Below the pieces are notes generated by a model that made no database searches, was not told where the DNA came from, and saw nothing but the letters and a program-made list of their open reading frames with translations. Of a stretch of DNA of 64,000 bases, positions 35,519-44,968 are shown piece by piece (the first letter of the stretch is position 1; the number at the start of each line of letters is the position of its first letter). A program made the position numbers and the translations under genes. The stretch comes from Pseudomonadota bacterium (GTDB taxonomy: Bacteria; Pseudomonadota; Alphaproteobacteria; SHVZ01): the NCBI GenBank assembly GCA_016195085.1, contig JACQAG010000038.1, forward strand, positions 1-64,000, written 5' to 3'.

Positions 35519-37639
35519 TTAGCCCTCGATCTTCGAGAAATCCGCGATCGCATCCATGCCGACGCGGATCTGCGACAAGAGTGACAGGCGATTGCGGCGG
35601 AGATCGGGCTCATCGGCGTTGACGGTCACCCGATCGAAGAAGGCGTCAACCGGCGTCCGGAGCCCCGCCAGCATGGCCATGGCGCCGGCAAAATCCCCCT
35701 CCGCCAGCATCGGATCGCTGCGGCTGGCGAGCTCGGCGATGCTCTGGAACAACCGCTCCTCCTCGCTCTGGCGAAAATGCCCGGGATCGGCCAGGCGGTC
35801 ATAGCTGGTGCCGTCCTTCTTCTCCTCGATGCGGAGAATGTTGGCGGCGCGGCGATAGGCCACGAGCAGATTGGCGCCGTCATCGGTCTCCAGAAAGCGG
35901 GCGAGCGCCTCCGCGCGCTGGATCAGCCGCACCATGTCATCCTCGCCGCCGATGGCGCCGAAGGCGGCGTCAATGAGGTCGTGGCGGATGCCCTTCTCGC
36001 GCAAGATCACCTTGAGGCGATCGGCGAAGAAGGCGAGAAGCTCGTCATTCAAGGGACGTTCGCCGGTCGCCGCCGTTTGAGCATGGGCAAGGCGCTTGGC
36101 GGCTGCGTCGAAGGCGTCGTTCAGGCGAATGCGGATGCCGTTCTCCAGGATGAGGCGAATGGCCCCCAGCGCCGCGCGGCGGAGCGCGAACGGATCCTTG
36201 GAGCCGGTCGGCTTCTCGCCGACGGCGAAAAAGCCGACCAGCGTATCGAGCTTGTCGGCGAGGGCAACGGCGACCGAGACCGGCGCCACCGGGCAGCGTT
36301 CATTGGGCCCGAGCGGCGCATAATGCTCGGCGACGGCCTCGGCCACGGCCAAGGGCTCGCCGTCGGCGAGCGCGTAGTAGCGGCCCATGATTCCCTGCAG
36401 CTCGGGGAATTCACCGACCACCCCGGTGGTGAGATCGGCCTTGGCCAGGAGTGCCGCCCGATGCGCGAGCTCCGGTGCTGAGGCCGGAATCGATGTCGCA
36501 AGGAAGCGCGCGAGCTCGGCCACGCGCTCGACCTTGTCGTGGAGGCTGCCGAGCTTGGCGTGGAAGACGATGTCCTTCAGCGCCGGGACCCGGCTCGCCA
36601 AGGGTTGCTTCTTGTCCTGATCCCAGAAAAAGCGGGCATCGGCAAGCCGCGCGCGCAAGACCCGCTCGTTCCCAGCCACGATCGCTTGGCCGCCATCATC
36701 GGCCTCGGTGTTGGCGACGACGACGAAGCGCGGCGCCAAGCGCCCATCGGCGGTCTCCAGCGCCAGGTAGCGCTGGTGGGCGCGCATCGAGGTGGTCAGC
36801 ACCTCCACCGGCAGATCCATGAAGCTCGGATCGATGGAAGCCAGCAGCACGACCGGCCACTCCACCAGCCCCGCCAGCTCATCGAGTAGGCCGTGATCGG
36901 GCCTGAGGCGCAGTCCCTCGGCCGCCGCCAGGCTATTGACCGCAGTCTCGATCCGGCTGCGCCGGTCGGCCGCATCGAGGAGGACGAAGCGCTTCGCCAG
37001 CTTTCGGCGATAATCGGCAAAGCCGCGCACCGAGAAGGGCTTCGGTGCGATAAAGCGGTGGCCCGCGGTCACGTTGCCGAAGCCGAGCCGCTCAGCCGGA
37101 GCCGATGTCGCGGAGCCGAAGTCGACCTCGCCCGCGACCGTCTTGCCGTCGAAGACGCAAACCACCGATTGCAGCGGCCGGACCCAGCGCTGCGCGGTGG
37201 TGGCCCAGCGCATCGATTTCGGCCATTCGAAGGCGCGGATGAGCTCGGCGATGGGATCCGCCAGCACGGAGTCGGTCGGCCGGCCCGGCTGCTTGAGGCG
37301 GTGAAAATAGAAGACGCCCTTGCCGGTATCCCTGCGCTCGCATTGCTCGACCGAGGCGAGGCCGTTGGCGCGGAGAAAGCCGTCGATCGCCTGAGGCGGG
37401 GCATCGATGCGCGGCCCCCGGCGCTCGACGACCACATCGGGCTGCTGCGCCGGCAGCTTGCGCACCACGCCGGCGATCCGCCGCGGCGTGGCAAAGGTGG
37501 CGATATCATCCTCGCCGATCTTGGCGAAGCCGAGACCATGGACGAGCGCTGCCAAGCGCCGGGCGAGCTGCTCGGCCGCCGCCTTCTGCATGCGCGCCGG
37601 AATTTCCTCCGATCTCAGCTCGATCAGCAGTTCAGCCAT
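35519..37639 (-). CDS. glyS: Glycine--tRNA ligase beta subunit
   Basis: A 706-residue tRNA-binding subunit of the heterotetrameric (alpha2beta2) glycyl-tRNA synthetase. The opening [18 protein letters not shown] is diagnostic, and [18 protein letters not shown] marks the C-terminal HD-like/anticodon region. Its partner glyQ lies 179 bp upstream, separated by a palindromic repeat. ppdK follows after 8 nt. Confidence 0.96.
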   Translation of the reverse strand: MAELLIELRSEEIPARMQKAAAEQLARRLAALVHGLGFAKIGEDDIATFATPRRIAGVVRKLPAQQPDVVVERRGPRIDAPPQAIDGFLRANGLASVEQCERRDTGKGVFYFHRLKQPGRPTDSVLADPIAELIRAFEWPKSMRWATTAQRWVRPLQSVVCVFDGKTVAGEVDFGSATSAPAERLGFGNVTAGHRFIAPKPFSVRGFADYRRKLAKRFVLLDAADRRSRIETAVNSLAAAEGLRLRPDHGLLDELAGLVEWPVVLLASIDPSFMDLPVEVLTTSMRAHQRYLALETADGRLAPRFVVVANTEADDGGQAIVAGNERVLRARLADARFFWDQDKKQPLASRVPALKDIVFHAKLGSLHDKVERVAELARFLATSIPASAPELAHRAALLAKADLTTGVVGEFPELQGIMGRYYALADGEPLAVAEAVAEHYAPLGPNERCPVAPVSVAVALADKLDTLVGFFAVGEKPTGSKDPFALRRAALGAIRLILENGIRIRLNDAFDAAAKRLAHAQTAATGERPLNDELLAFFADRLKVILREKGIRHDLIDAAFGAIGGEDDMVRLIQRAEALARFLETDDGANLLVAYRRAANILRIEEKKDGTSYDRLADPGHFRQSEEERLFQSIAELASRSDPMLAEGDFAGAMAMLAGLRTPVDAFFDRVTVNADEPDLRRNRLSLLSQIRVGMDAIADFSKIEG

Positions 37640-37673
37640 GACCTAGAGCCGTATCGTCTGAGCGATTTGACAC

Positions 37674-37800
37674 GCCCTCACCCTCCCGCGAGGACGCGGG
37701 CCCCTCGTCGGGCCGCTTTTCGCGGCCCCGACCCCGCAATGCGGGGTCCGGAGCGCGAAGAGCGCTCGGACGGGCCGAGCGCAGCGAGGCGGGTGAGGGT
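37674..37800. repeat. Dispersed palindrome, CCCTCACC family
   Basis: The outer arms GCCCTCACCC and GGGTGAGGGT enclose GC-rich inner pairs (GGCCGC/GCGGCC, CCCCGCAATGCGGGG and others). It occupies most of the glyQ-glyS gap, an unusual place inside an operon of equimolar subunits. Confidence 0.75.
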
Positions 37801-37818
37801 CGGCGTGACGAGCACATT

Positions 37819-38718
37819 CTACTGGGCCGCCTCTCCGATGGAGGCCACCCACGCCTCGCAGCAACCCTTGGCGAGGCCGCGGATGCGGCCGAGATAGGCG
37901 GCACGCTCGGTCACGCTGATGACGCCGCGGGCATCCAAGAGATTGAACAGATGGCTCGCCTTCAGGCACTGGTCATAGGCGGGCAGCGGCAGCTTCACTG
38001 CCAACAGCGCCTGGCACTCCGCTTCGGCATCGGCGAAGTGGCGGAACAGTTTCTCCGGATCGGCCCGCTCGAAATTGTATTGGGAGAACTCGCGCTCGGC
38101 CTGCAGGAAGACGTCGCGGTAGGTCTTGCCGCCTTGATCCTTCGGCACGCCATCCCAATCCAGGTCGAAGATGCTGTCCACCCCCTGGAGATACATGGCC
38201 AGCCGCTCGAGCCCGTAGGTGAACTCGACCGGCACCGGGGCGCAGTCGAGGCCGCCCACCTGCTGCATGTAGGTGTACTGGCTCACCTCCATGCCGTCGC
38301 ACCAAACCTCCCAGCCCAAGCCCCAGGCGCCGATCGCCGGGTTCTCCCAGTCGTCCTCGACGAAGCGGATGTCGTGGCGCTCCGCCGACAGCCCGATCCG
38401 CTCCAGGCTCCCCAGATACAGCTCCTGGCTGTCGGTGGGCGAGGGCTTCAGGATCACCTGGAACTGGTAGTAGTGCTGCAGCCGGTTGGGGTTCTCGCCA
38501 TAGCGCCCGTCCTTGGGCCGGCGCGAGGGTTGCACATAGGCGCATTTCCAGGGCTGGGCCCCGAGGGCGCGGAGCGTGGTCGCGGGATGCAAGGTGCCGG
38601 CGCCGACCTCGACATCATAGGGCTGCAGGATGACGCAGCCCTGCTCCGCCCAGTAGGTCTGAAGCTGGAAAATCAGGCCTTGAAAGCTGGTCGCAGCAGC
38701 CGGACGGCTTCGCGCCAT
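37819..38718 (-). CDS. glyQ: Glycine--tRNA ligase alpha subunit
   Basis: A 299-residue catalytic subunit of glycyl-tRNA synthetase. [41 protein letters not shown] and the [31 protein letters not shown] block are characteristic. I start at the ATG at 38718 (GGGAGA ribosome site, family-typical N-end) rather than at longer in-frame options. First gene of the glyQ-glyS-ppdK run. Upstream, 38719-38995 holds no gene I can support. Confidence 0.96.
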   Translation of the reverse strand: MARSRPAAATSFQGLIFQLQTYWAEQGCVILQPYDVEVGAGTLHPATTLRALGAQPWKCAYVQPSRRPKDGRYGENPNRLQHYYQFQVILKPSPTDSQELYLGSLERIGLSAERHDIRFVEDDWENPAIGAWGLGWEVWCDGMEVSQYTYMQQVGGLDCAPVPVEFTYGLERLAMYLQGVDSIFDLDWDGVPKDQGGKTYRDVFLQAEREFSQYNFERADPEKLFRHFADAEAECQALLAVKLPLPAYDQCLKASHLFNLLDARGVISVTERAAYLGRIRGLAKGCCEAWVASIGEAAQ

Positions 38719-38995
38719 GCCGCGTCTCCCCGGCTCATATTGCGGTGCGGAAAATAGACATCGCCCGGCGGCTGGGTCAAGCATGGGGCGGCACTTGGGG
38801 GCGGTGTCCCATCCCGCGCGTGCCCGGGACCGGGACGACGGTACGGCCGTCAGCCTCGCTCGAAGCCTGTCCCTCCCAGCGCGTGCCCGGCGCGGGGACG
38901 CCGGGACTGGCCTCGCGCCCCCCACAGCGAGGCCCATGAGACTAGCCGTGCCGCTCCGAATTCGAAGCCTCGAATCGTGGTGGATAATGGGGATT

Positions 38996-39038
38996 CTTAG
39001 CGGCTGAAATCCACCGCCACCGTGTTGCCGCCGCTCAC
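38996..39038. repeat. Partial copy of the 3' end of the dehydratase gene (repeat A)
   Basis: These 43 bp match 39653-39695 at 40 positions. Read on the minus strand both encode [13 protein letters not shown] and a stop codon, and the three differences are synonymous. The two copies bracket the low-GC gene at 39035-39631 exactly. The copy is therefore a gene-end remnant, not a random repeat. Confidence 0.85.
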
Positions 39039-39631
39039 GCTGAGCGTTTCGTGGCCTGTCGTTCCAGGTACGTCTTTACGATCATCAGCCGATTTAGGAT
39101 CCATGCCCAAAAGGCAGTACGCACGGACACGGATTGAGCCGTGAAGTGCCTGTCGAGGGTGTCTCGAAACCGAATACAGGCAACTTGGCGCCGTTCCCGT
39201 TCTTTTTTTCGGCTCGCGTATCGTAGAAAAACTCCCATTTGCGGGCTAACGGTGAGCTCACCAGCTCGCGCCTTCATCAAGAACATGTATTCTGCAATAC
39301 AAAACATGATTGCTTCATCTTGCGTTGCTACAATCGAGTCAAGATCGACAAGCTCGTTCGCACTTTGCACGTGCTTCAACGGATTGGCCGTACGGTCATT
39401 GAACTCTCTCCAGAGTTTTTCGGGAGGATAGCCGCATTCTTTGCTGATCGCCGAGAAAGCAGTCGAAACCGACTTTGCATTCTCATTCTTGTTCAAGTCC
39501 CGCAATATCTGAGAGGCGGGAAACAGAAGCGAGGCGACTGCAATGGGATCATGGCCCAGTAGGTAACTGCGAATTGCAGCGTTGACCTGTCGACGAGCGA
39601 TCTCGATTTTTTCAATCTTTGCCAAATTCAC
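39035..39631 (-). CDS. Hypothetical protein, probable foreign insert
   Basis: A 198-residue protein, basic at the C-end ([19 protein letters not shown]), without signal peptide; I do not recognise the family. It starts with GTG at 39631 (the GAG before it is a poor ribosome site; a TTG two codons later is an option) and its stop codon lies inside repeat A. Base composition is unlike its neighbours: two 60-base stretches inside it count 48 % and 43 % GC, against 68 % for one in the adjacent dehydratase gene. No integrase or transposase is beside it. It looks acquired by transfer. Confidence 0.75.
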   Translation of the reverse strand: MNLAKIEKIEIARRQVNAAIRSYLLGHDPIAVASLLFPASQILRDLNKNENAKSVSTAFSAISKECGYPPEKLWREFNDRTANPLKHVQSANELVDLDSIVATQDEAIMFCIAEYMFLMKARAGELTVSPQMGVFLRYASRKKERERRQVACIRFRDTLDRHFTAQSVSVRTAFWAWILNRLMIVKTYLERQATKRSA

Positions 39632-39652
39632 CTCGGCGGGGATACAGCCCGA

Positions 39653-39695
39653 CTTAGCGACTGAAATCGACCGCGACCGTGTTGCCGCCGCTCAC
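39653..39695. repeat. 3' end of the dehydratase gene, matching repeat A
   Basis: This is the real C-terminal coding end and stop of the dehydratase-like gene. It matches 38996-39038 in 40 of 43 positions. Together they form direct repeats flanking about 614 bp. Confidence 0.85.
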
Positions 39696-40607
39696 CATGA
39701 CGCCGACGCGCTCCTTTGGCTTAGGCTGATAGCCGCCGGACAAGAGTGCGGCGAAGGCGGCCGCCCCGCCCGGCTCTGCCACCACCCGGAGGGTCTTCCA
39801 CAAGGCTTCCTGGGACCGGCGGATGGCATCGTCGCCGACCAGCACCACCCGCTCGATATGGGCCTGGGCGATCGGGAACATGAGGGTGCCCACCCGGCGG
39901 GGTGCCAGCGAGTCGGCGGCGATTCCGCCCGCTTCGGCATCGACCGGCTTTCCCGCCGCCAAGGCCCGGGTCAGGGTCGGGGCGGCTTCCGGCTCGACGC
40001 CGATCACCTTGACCCGGCCCTGAAACCACGCAGCGATGCCGCCGATGAGCCCGCCGCCGCCGACCGCGACCAGGAGCGTGTCGAGCTCGGGAACTTGGCG
40101 GTCGAGTTCGACCCCGATCGTGCCTTGGCCCAAAAGCGTCTCTTCCTGATCGAAGGCATGCACCGCCATGGCGCCGGTCTTGGCCATCCAGCGCTCGCTC
40201 TCGGCCAGCGCATCGGCATAGCGCTCGCCGCCGACCACGAGGTCGGCGCCGTAGTCGCGGATCCGCTGCACCTTGGCGAGCGAGGCGATGCTGGGCACGA
40301 AGATCTTGGCCGGCACGCCCAATTTCATCGCCGCATAGGCAACGGCGGCGCCGTGGTTGCCGCCCGAGGCCGCCACCACGCCCGGCTCCGGCACCTGGCG
40401 CGACAACAGGCCGGTGAAGGCGCCCCGCGCCTTGAACGAGCCGGAATGCTGCATCAGCTCCAGCTTCAGATGGAGCGAGCCCGGGGCCAGGCCGAAATCG
40501 GCGGCATCGAGCTGGATGACCGGCGTCAGGCGGATATGCGGCCGGATGAGCGTCTCGGTCCGGGCGATCCGTTCCGGGCTGATCGTGGCCACGCGCGTCT
40601 CGGTCAT
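39654..40607 (-). CDS. Threonine/serine dehydratase-like PLP enzyme
   Basis: A 317-residue fold-type II PLP enzyme. The Schiff-base lysine is in SGSFKARGAF, the substrate loop is ASGGNHGAAVAYAA, and the glycine-rich phosphate loop is VGGGGLIGGI. It ends in [13 protein letters not shown] with the late Ser/Gly motif. It lacks the C-terminal ACT regulatory domain of biosynthetic IlvA, so it is a catabolic-type threonine/serine dehydratase or a related racemase/hydroxyaspartate enzyme. Its 3' end is duplicated beyond the low-GC gene. Confidence 0.88.
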   Translation of the reverse strand: MTETRVATISPERIARTETLIRPHIRLTPVIQLDAADFGLAPGSLHLKLELMQHSGSFKARGAFTGLLSRQVPEPGVVAASGGNHGAAVAYAAMKLGVPAKIFVPSIASLAKVQRIRDYGADLVVGGERYADALAESERWMAKTGAMAVHAFDQEETLLGQGTIGVELDRQVPELDTLLVAVGGGGLIGGIAAWFQGRVKVIGVEPEAAPTLTRALAAGKPVDAEAGGIAADSLAPRRVGTLMFPIAQAHIERVVLVGDDAIRRSQEALWKTLRVVAEPGGAAAFAALLSGGYQPKPKERVGVMVSGGNTVAVDFSR

Positions 40608-40644
40608 GCCTCACTCCCAGGGAACGGTATTTTTGCTGGCCGGC

Positions 40645-40893
40645 TCAACCGGGATAGGGACAATCGGACCGGCCGCAGGAGCGCGCCGCGCGCGGCGCCA
40701 CATAGGTGCCGCAGGTAGAGCAGGCGACCATGGTCTCGCTGGGGGCGGATGGACGCTTCCCCATCGCAGGCTCTCCCCGCGCCGCCGCCTGGCGCCGCAG
40801 CAGCTCCACGCGGTTGATCCATCGGTAGCCATACCAGACCGCGGCGATGATCGCGGCCAAGACCAAGAGCTTGGTCATGCTGAAGCCGAACAT
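40645..40893 (-). CDS. Small membrane protein with C-terminal zinc-ribbon-like motif
   Basis: An 82-residue protein. A single N-terminal membrane segment (residues ~7-24, TKLLVLAAIIAAVWYGY) is followed by a basic linker and a C-terminal metal-binding-like stretch CSTCGTYV...CGRSDCPYPG. It resembles the PP0621 family of small uncharacterised proteins. AAGGA precedes the ATG at 40893. Function unknown. It lies between the dehydratase and the S49 peptidase gene. Confidence 0.75.
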   Translation of the reverse strand: MFGFSMTKLLVLAAIIAAVWYGYRWINRVELLRRQAAARGEPAMGKRPSAPSETMVACSTCGTYVAPRAARSCGRSDCPYPG

Positions 40894-40980
40894 GGGGTCC
40901 TTCTTAACGAGCCGCCGGAGCTGGGGTCAAGGCAAGTGAAGCCTCATTCACTTCGGCACGACGACCTCGCCCCGTGACCG

Positions 40981-41053
40981 CCTCATCCTTCGACAGGCTC
41001 AGGATGAGGCAAACCTAACCATGCCCTCATGCTGAACTTGTCGAAGCATGAGG
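40981..41053. repeat. Dispersed palindrome, CTTCGACAGGCTCAG type
   Basis: Two hairpins, CCTCATCCT/AGGATGAGG (40981-41009) and CCTCATGCT/AGCATGAGG (41025-41053), are themselves in inverted order: CTTCGAC in one, GTCGAAG in the other. It lies downstream of the S49 peptidase gene. Confidence 0.8.
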
Positions 41054-41075
41054 CTCCAGGGAACTCGCGTGCGCC

Positions 41076-41921
41076 TCACAGGCCGAAGCGGGCCCAGAGG
41101 GCTCGCTCTTCGAGCGCGTCGACGGCTTGGCTGAGCCAGAGCTGGTCGCCGCTGCCGCCGATCCCGAGGCGGCGCGACAACCAGGAACGCTCGCGCGCGA
41201 CCGGCCGCAAGCGCACATCCTCGCCAAAGCGGGCGCGCATGACCCCGCGCACGTCACCAATGCCGTCGATGAGGCCGAGCGCCACGGCTTCGCTGCCGGT
41301 CCACACGCTGCCGTCGAACAGCGCCTCGTGCGGCTGGACCAGCTTGCCGGCGCGCCGCTCGCTGACCAGGTCCTTGAAGCGCTCATGGATCTCGACCTGG
41401 ATCTGCTGCAGGCGCTCGACATCCTCTCGGCGCTCGGGGCGATAGGGATCGAGCATCGATTTCTTCACCCCGGACGTGTAGAGCCGCCGCTCGACCCCGA
41501 CCCAGCGCATGAGCTCGGGGAAGCCGAAGCCGGCATAGATGACGCCGATCGAGCCGACGATCGAGGCTTCGTTCGCGTAAAGCTCGTCGGCCGCGGTCAT
41601 GAGCCAATAGCCGCCGCTCGCCGCCACGTCCTCGGCGAAGGCGAAGACCGGCACCTTCTTCTCCTGGGCCAAGTCGCGGATGCGCTTGTGGATGAGGGCC
41701 GCCTGCACGGCCGAGCCGCCCGGCGAGTTCACCACCAGCGCCACCGCCTTGAGGCGCGGCAGCTCGAAGGCGCGCTCGATGGTCTCCGCCATGCTCTCAA
41801 GGCTCATGCCCCGGAACGGCCTCGTCGCCATGATCGGACCCGAGAGCCGCAAGACCGCCACCGTCGGCGGCGGCGAGCGCCACTGCCGGAGACGCTTGGC
41901 GAGGCGACCGGACCAGCTCAT
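41076..41921 (-). CDS. S49 family serine peptidase, SppA/SohB-like
   Basis: A 281-residue member of the signal-peptide-peptidase A family. Blocks are VVNSPGGSAVQAALIHKRI, the nucleophile serine in EDVAASGGYWLM, and SIVGSIGVI. The candidate general base lysine falls in SGVKKSMLDPY. Length is that of the short single-domain type. No strong N-terminal membrane segment is visible, so its attachment is unclear. It follows the TrmN6-like gene after 21 nt in a block well known in Alphaproteobacteria. Confidence 0.88.
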   Translation of the reverse strand: MSWSGRLAKRLRQWRSPPPTVAVLRLSGPIMATRPFRGMSLESMAETIERAFELPRLKAVALVVNSPGGSAVQAALIHKRIRDLAQEKKVPVFAFAEDVAASGGYWLMTAADELYANEASIVGSIGVIYAGFGFPELMRWVGVERRLYTSGVKKSMLDPYRPERREDVERLQQIQVEIHERFKDLVSERRAGKLVQPHEALFDGSVWTGSEAVALGLIDGIGDVRGVMRARFGEDVRLRPVARERSWLSRRLGIGGSGDQLWLSQAVDALEERALWARFGL

Positions 41922-41942
41922 GGCTGAGCTTACCCGCGCGGG

Positions 41943-42680
41943 TCAGGCGAGGGAAAGCGGGTGGGCGTCGCGGAGGATCGCCTCGGCGGCGGCGGTGAAG
42001 CGCCCATCTGCCTGGTGCAGCACGATCCCCGGCAACAGCCGGAGGGCCGCCCGGCTGCCGCGCCGGGCCGACACGATCACCCGCTTGGCCGGGCGACCCG
42101 CTTTCGGCCACAGCGGCATGACCGCGATGGCGCCGGCGCCACGCTCGAGGCCGGCAAGCAGATCGGCCAGGCGATCGGCCCGGTGAATGACGGTGAGCGA
42201 GGCCTTGGGTGCGGCAAGGGCGAGCGCAAAGGCGAGCCATTCCTCGAGGCTCGCCCCTTCGACCGTCGCGGCTCTCTTGCCCGGGCTCGGTCCTTCGCTC
42301 GCCCGCTCGGCCTCGAGATAGGGCGGATTGGCGATGACATGATCGAAGCGCTGCCCGGCCAGGGCCGGCGGCGGGTCCCTGAGCGAGCCGTCGAAGACGG
42401 TGAGGTCGTCGATCCCGTTCAAGGCCGCATTCAGCCGCGCCAAGCGCGCGAGCTCGCTCTGCACCTCGAGACCGACGATGCGCAAACCGGGAACCCGCGC
42501 GGCGAGGCAGAGTGCCGCGGCACCGGCACCGATGCCGAGATCGAGCACGCTCTCCCCCGGCTCGGCCTCGACGGCGGCGGCCAGCAGCACCGGATCGATC
42601 GCGGCGCGATAGCCCGCTTTTGGCTGGGTCAGCCGAACGCGCCCGCCCAGGAGACGGTCCTCGCTCTCCGCCTCAGGCAT
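41943..42680 (-). CDS. N6-adenine methyltransferase, TrmN6-like
   Basis: A 245-residue class I methyltransferase. SAM motif I is VLDLGIGAGAAALCLAAR, and the catalytic NPPY lies in DHVIANPPYLEAE, typical of adenine N6 methylation. The N-terminal LLGGRVRLTQPKAGYRAAIDPVLLAA is as in TrmN6 (tRNA1Val A37) homologues. RNA target assignment is by family only. Its start overlaps the DUF2007 gene by 8 nt. Confidence 0.85.
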   Translation of the reverse strand: MPEAESEDRLLGGRVRLTQPKAGYRAAIDPVLLAAAVEAEPGESVLDLGIGAGAAALCLAARVPGLRIVGLEVQSELARLARLNAALNGIDDLTVFDGSLRDPPPALAGQRFDHVIANPPYLEAERASEGPSPGKRAATVEGASLEEWLAFALALAAPKASLTVIHRADRLADLLAGLERGAGAIAVMPLWPKAGRPAKRVIVSARRGSRAALRLLPGIVLHQADGRFTAAAEAILRDAHPLSLA

Positions 42681-42891
42681 CGGCGGAAAGCTCGCCCGCC
42701 TCCACGAGCAACCGCCGCGCGGACTGGAAGTCCTCGGTCGCGACCATGAGCCGGCGCTGGATCGCGCCGACGCTGCCTTCGAGCAGGCTCATATGGGTGT
42801 CCAGCACCACGGCCTCGATCTTGGCATCGGATAACAGGGCCATCAGCCAGGAGAGCCGAACGGGATCGTTGGTGCGCAAGAGTTCCCGCAT
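42673..42891 (-). CDS. DUF2007 domain protein
   Basis: A 72-residue protein matching the DUF2007 (putative signal-transducing) family: MRELLRTNDPVRLSWLMALLSDAKIEAVVLDTHMS...RRLMVATEDFQSARRLL. It begins at the ATG at 42891 with GGGAG upstream. The first gene of the DUF2007 - TrmN6 - S49 run, diverging from ispB. Function unknown. Confidence 0.82.
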   Translation of the reverse strand: MRELLRTNDPVRLSWLMALLSDAKIEAVVLDTHMSLLEGSVGAIQRRLMVATEDFQSARRLLVEAGELSADA

Positions 42892-42986
42892 CGACGGCGC
42901 TCCCCTCCGGCCGCACTTGACCCCACGGTCAGCGGACTTATGCTCGCGGACTGCGTACCCCACAGTCAAGTCGATGGGACCGACCA

Positions 42987-44006
42987 ATGGCGGTCGCGGC
43001 CAGCCTCAAGCATGATCACCCGGCCCTCAGGCCGTCGCTCGACCGCCTGGCGAGCCTGGTCGAGGCCGATATGGGGCGGGTCAACGAGCTCATCGTCAAG
43101 CGCATGCACAGCCAGGTCGGGCTCATTCCCGAGCTGGCCGGGCACATCATCGCCGCCGGCGGCAAGCGGCTCCGGCCGATGCTGACCCTGGCGGCATCCC
43201 GGCTCTGCGGCTATGAGGGATTCAAGCATATCGGGCTCGCCGCGGCGGTCGAGTTCATCCATACCGCGACCCTGCTGCACGACGATGTGGTGGATGAGAG
43301 CGATCTCCGCCGCGGGCTCGCCAGCGCCAATTCCTTGTGGGGCAACAAGGCGAGCGTGCTGGTCGGCGACTTCCTCTTCAGCCGCGCCTTCGAGCTGATG
43401 GTCGAGGCGGGCTCGCTCGAGGTCCTGGGCATCCTCGCGCATGCCGCCGCCGTGATCGCCGAGGGCGAGGTGCAGCAGCTCACCACCAGCAACGACACGG
43501 CGACGACGGAAGCCGCCTATCTCGACGTGATCCGCGGCAAGACGGCGCAGCTCTTCGCCGCCGCGGCCAGGGTCGGCGCCATCGTCGCCGACCGGCCGGT
43601 CGGCGAGGCCGACGCCCTCGAGCGCTACGGCATGAACGTCGGCATCGCCTTCCAGCTGGTCGACGACGTGCTCGACTATTCCGCCCGGCAAGCCGAGCTC
43701 GGCAAGACCGTCGGCGACGATTTCCGCGAAGGCAAGCTGACCCTGCCGGTCATCCTCGCCTTCGAGCGGGGCGACGAGGCCGAACGCGCCTTCTGGCGGC
43801 GCACTCTCGAGGAGCTGGAGCAGCGCGAGAGCGATCTGGCCGAGGCGGTGCAGCTCATGGAGCGCCACCAGGCCTTGGGCGACGCGATGAACCGCGCCCG
43901 GCACTATGCCGAGCTCGCCCGCGCCGCGCTCGCCCCCTTCGCCGATCAGCCGATCAAGCGGGCGCTCTTGGACGCCGTCGACTTCACCGTCGAGCGCGCT
44001 TACTGA
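42987..44006 (+). CDS. ispB: Polyprenyl diphosphate synthase (octaprenyl/decaprenyl type)
   Basis: A 339-residue all-trans polyprenyl synthase that makes the ubiquinone side chain. The two aspartate-rich motifs that bind magnesium-diphosphate are DDVVD (99-103) and DDVLD (226-230). GGKRLRPML precedes the first and GKTVGDDFREGKLTLP follows the second. Chain length (C40 or C50) cannot be read off. The reading frame opens with MAVAASLKHD; the divergent DUF2007 gene lies 95 bp upstream. Confidence 0.93.
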   Translation: MAVAASLKHDHPALRPSLDRLASLVEADMGRVNELIVKRMHSQVGLIPELAGHIIAAGGKRLRPMLTLAASRLCGYEGFKHIGLAAAVEFIHTATLLHDDVVDESDLRRGLASANSLWGNKASVLVGDFLFSRAFELMVEAGSLEVLGILAHAAAVIAEGEVQQLTTSNDTATTEAAYLDVIRGKTAQLFAAAARVGAIVADRPVGEADALERYGMNVGIAFQLVDDVLDYSARQAELGKTVGDDFREGKLTLPVILAFERGDEAERAFWRRTLEELEQRESDLAEAVQLMERHQALGDAMNRARHYAELARAALAPFADQPIKRALLDAVDFTVERAY

Positions 44007-44044
44007 TCCAGGCTTCCTGAGAGAGAGAGAGACGGAGACGAGCG

Positions 44045-44908
44045 ATGACCAGCTTGCGGGGCGGTCTCATCCAGATGAGCCTCAAGGGCGATGCCTCGAT
44101 GTCGCCCGAAGAGATCCGCCGACGGATGATCGAGGCGCACCTGCCGCTGATCGATGCCGCCGGCAAAGAGGGCGTCAAGGTGCTGTGCATGCAGGAGGTA
44201 TTCACCCAGCCCTATTTCTGCCCGAGCCAGGACGCCAAATGGTACGCGGCGGCGGAGAAGATTCCCGATGGGCCGACCACCAAGCTCCTGCAGGAGCTGG
44301 CGGCCAAGCACGCCATGGTGATCGTGGCGCCGATCTACGAGGAGGACATCACCGGGGTCTACTACAACACCGCCGCCGTCATCGACGCCGACGGCAAGTA
44401 TCTCGGCAAGTACCGCAAGACCCATATCCCGCATGTTGCCGGATTCTACGAGAAGTTCTTCTTCAAGCCGGGCAACAGCGGCTATCCCGTCTTCACCACC
44501 GCCTATTGCCGGCTCGGCGTCTATATCTGCTACGACCGCCACTTCCCGGAAGGATGGCGGGCGCTGTCCTTGAATGGCGCGGAGTACATCGTCAACCCCT
44601 CGGCAACGGTCGCGGGCTTGAGCCAGTACCTGTGGGAGCTGGAGCAGCCGGCCTCGGCGGTCGCCAATGGCTGCTATATCGGCGCGGTCAACCGGGTCGG
44701 CACCGAGGCGCCCTGGAGCATCGGCCGCTTCTACGGCTCCTCCTACTTCGTCAATCCACGCGGCAAGATCATCGCCAAGGCGAGCGAGGACAAGGACGAG
44801 CTCATCACCGCCGACATGGACTGGGACATGGTCCGCGAGGTGAGGAACCTCTGGCAGTTCTTCCGCGATCGGCGCCCCGAGACCTATGCCGGTCTCACCC
44901 AGATCTGA
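44045..44908 (+). CDS. Nitrilase-family beta-ureidopropionase / N-carbamoyl amidohydrolase
   Basis: A 287-residue carbon-nitrogen hydrolase. The catalytic triad is Glu51 (CMQEVF), Lys125 (GKYRKTHIP) and Cys162 (YICYDRHFPEGWR). The CMQEVFTQPYFCP and FYEKFFFKPGN blocks are those of beta-ureidopropionases, which hydrolyse N-carbamoyl-beta-alanine to beta-alanine. It would be the third step of the pathway started by preTA and the dihydropyrimidinase. An unrelated M20-type enzyme for the same step lies at 52502. An 11-bp direct repeat (AGATCTGATCC, at 44901 and 44914) spans its stop codon. Confidence 0.9.
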   Translation: MTSLRGGLIQMSLKGDASMSPEEIRRRMIEAHLPLIDAAGKEGVKVLCMQEVFTQPYFCPSQDAKWYAAAEKIPDGPTTKLLQELAAKHAMVIVAPIYEEDITGVYYNTAAVIDADGKYLGKYRKTHIPHVAGFYEKFFFKPGNSGYPVFTTAYCRLGVYICYDRHFPEGWRALSLNGAEYIVNPSATVAGLSQYLWELEQPASAVANGCYIGAVNRVGTEAPWSIGRFYGSSYFVNPRGKIIAKASEDKDELITADMDWDMVREVRNLWQFFRDRRPETYAGLTQI

Positions 44909-44968
44909 TCCCTAGATCTGATCCGGGGGGCCGAGACCGGAATGGCTCAGCCCCGCAACCGGCGGGCT

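Noticed and set aside
40981-41053. Repeat considered as an attachment site or CRISPR-like unit
   Set aside because: It is a single pair of hairpins without spacers or arrayed copies, and matches a dispersed intergenic palindrome type.
44901-44924. AGATCTGATCC direct repeat at the nitrilase-type gene stop codon
   Set aside because: Two 11-bp copies 2 bp apart look like a simple replication-slippage duplication; too short to be an attachment site.
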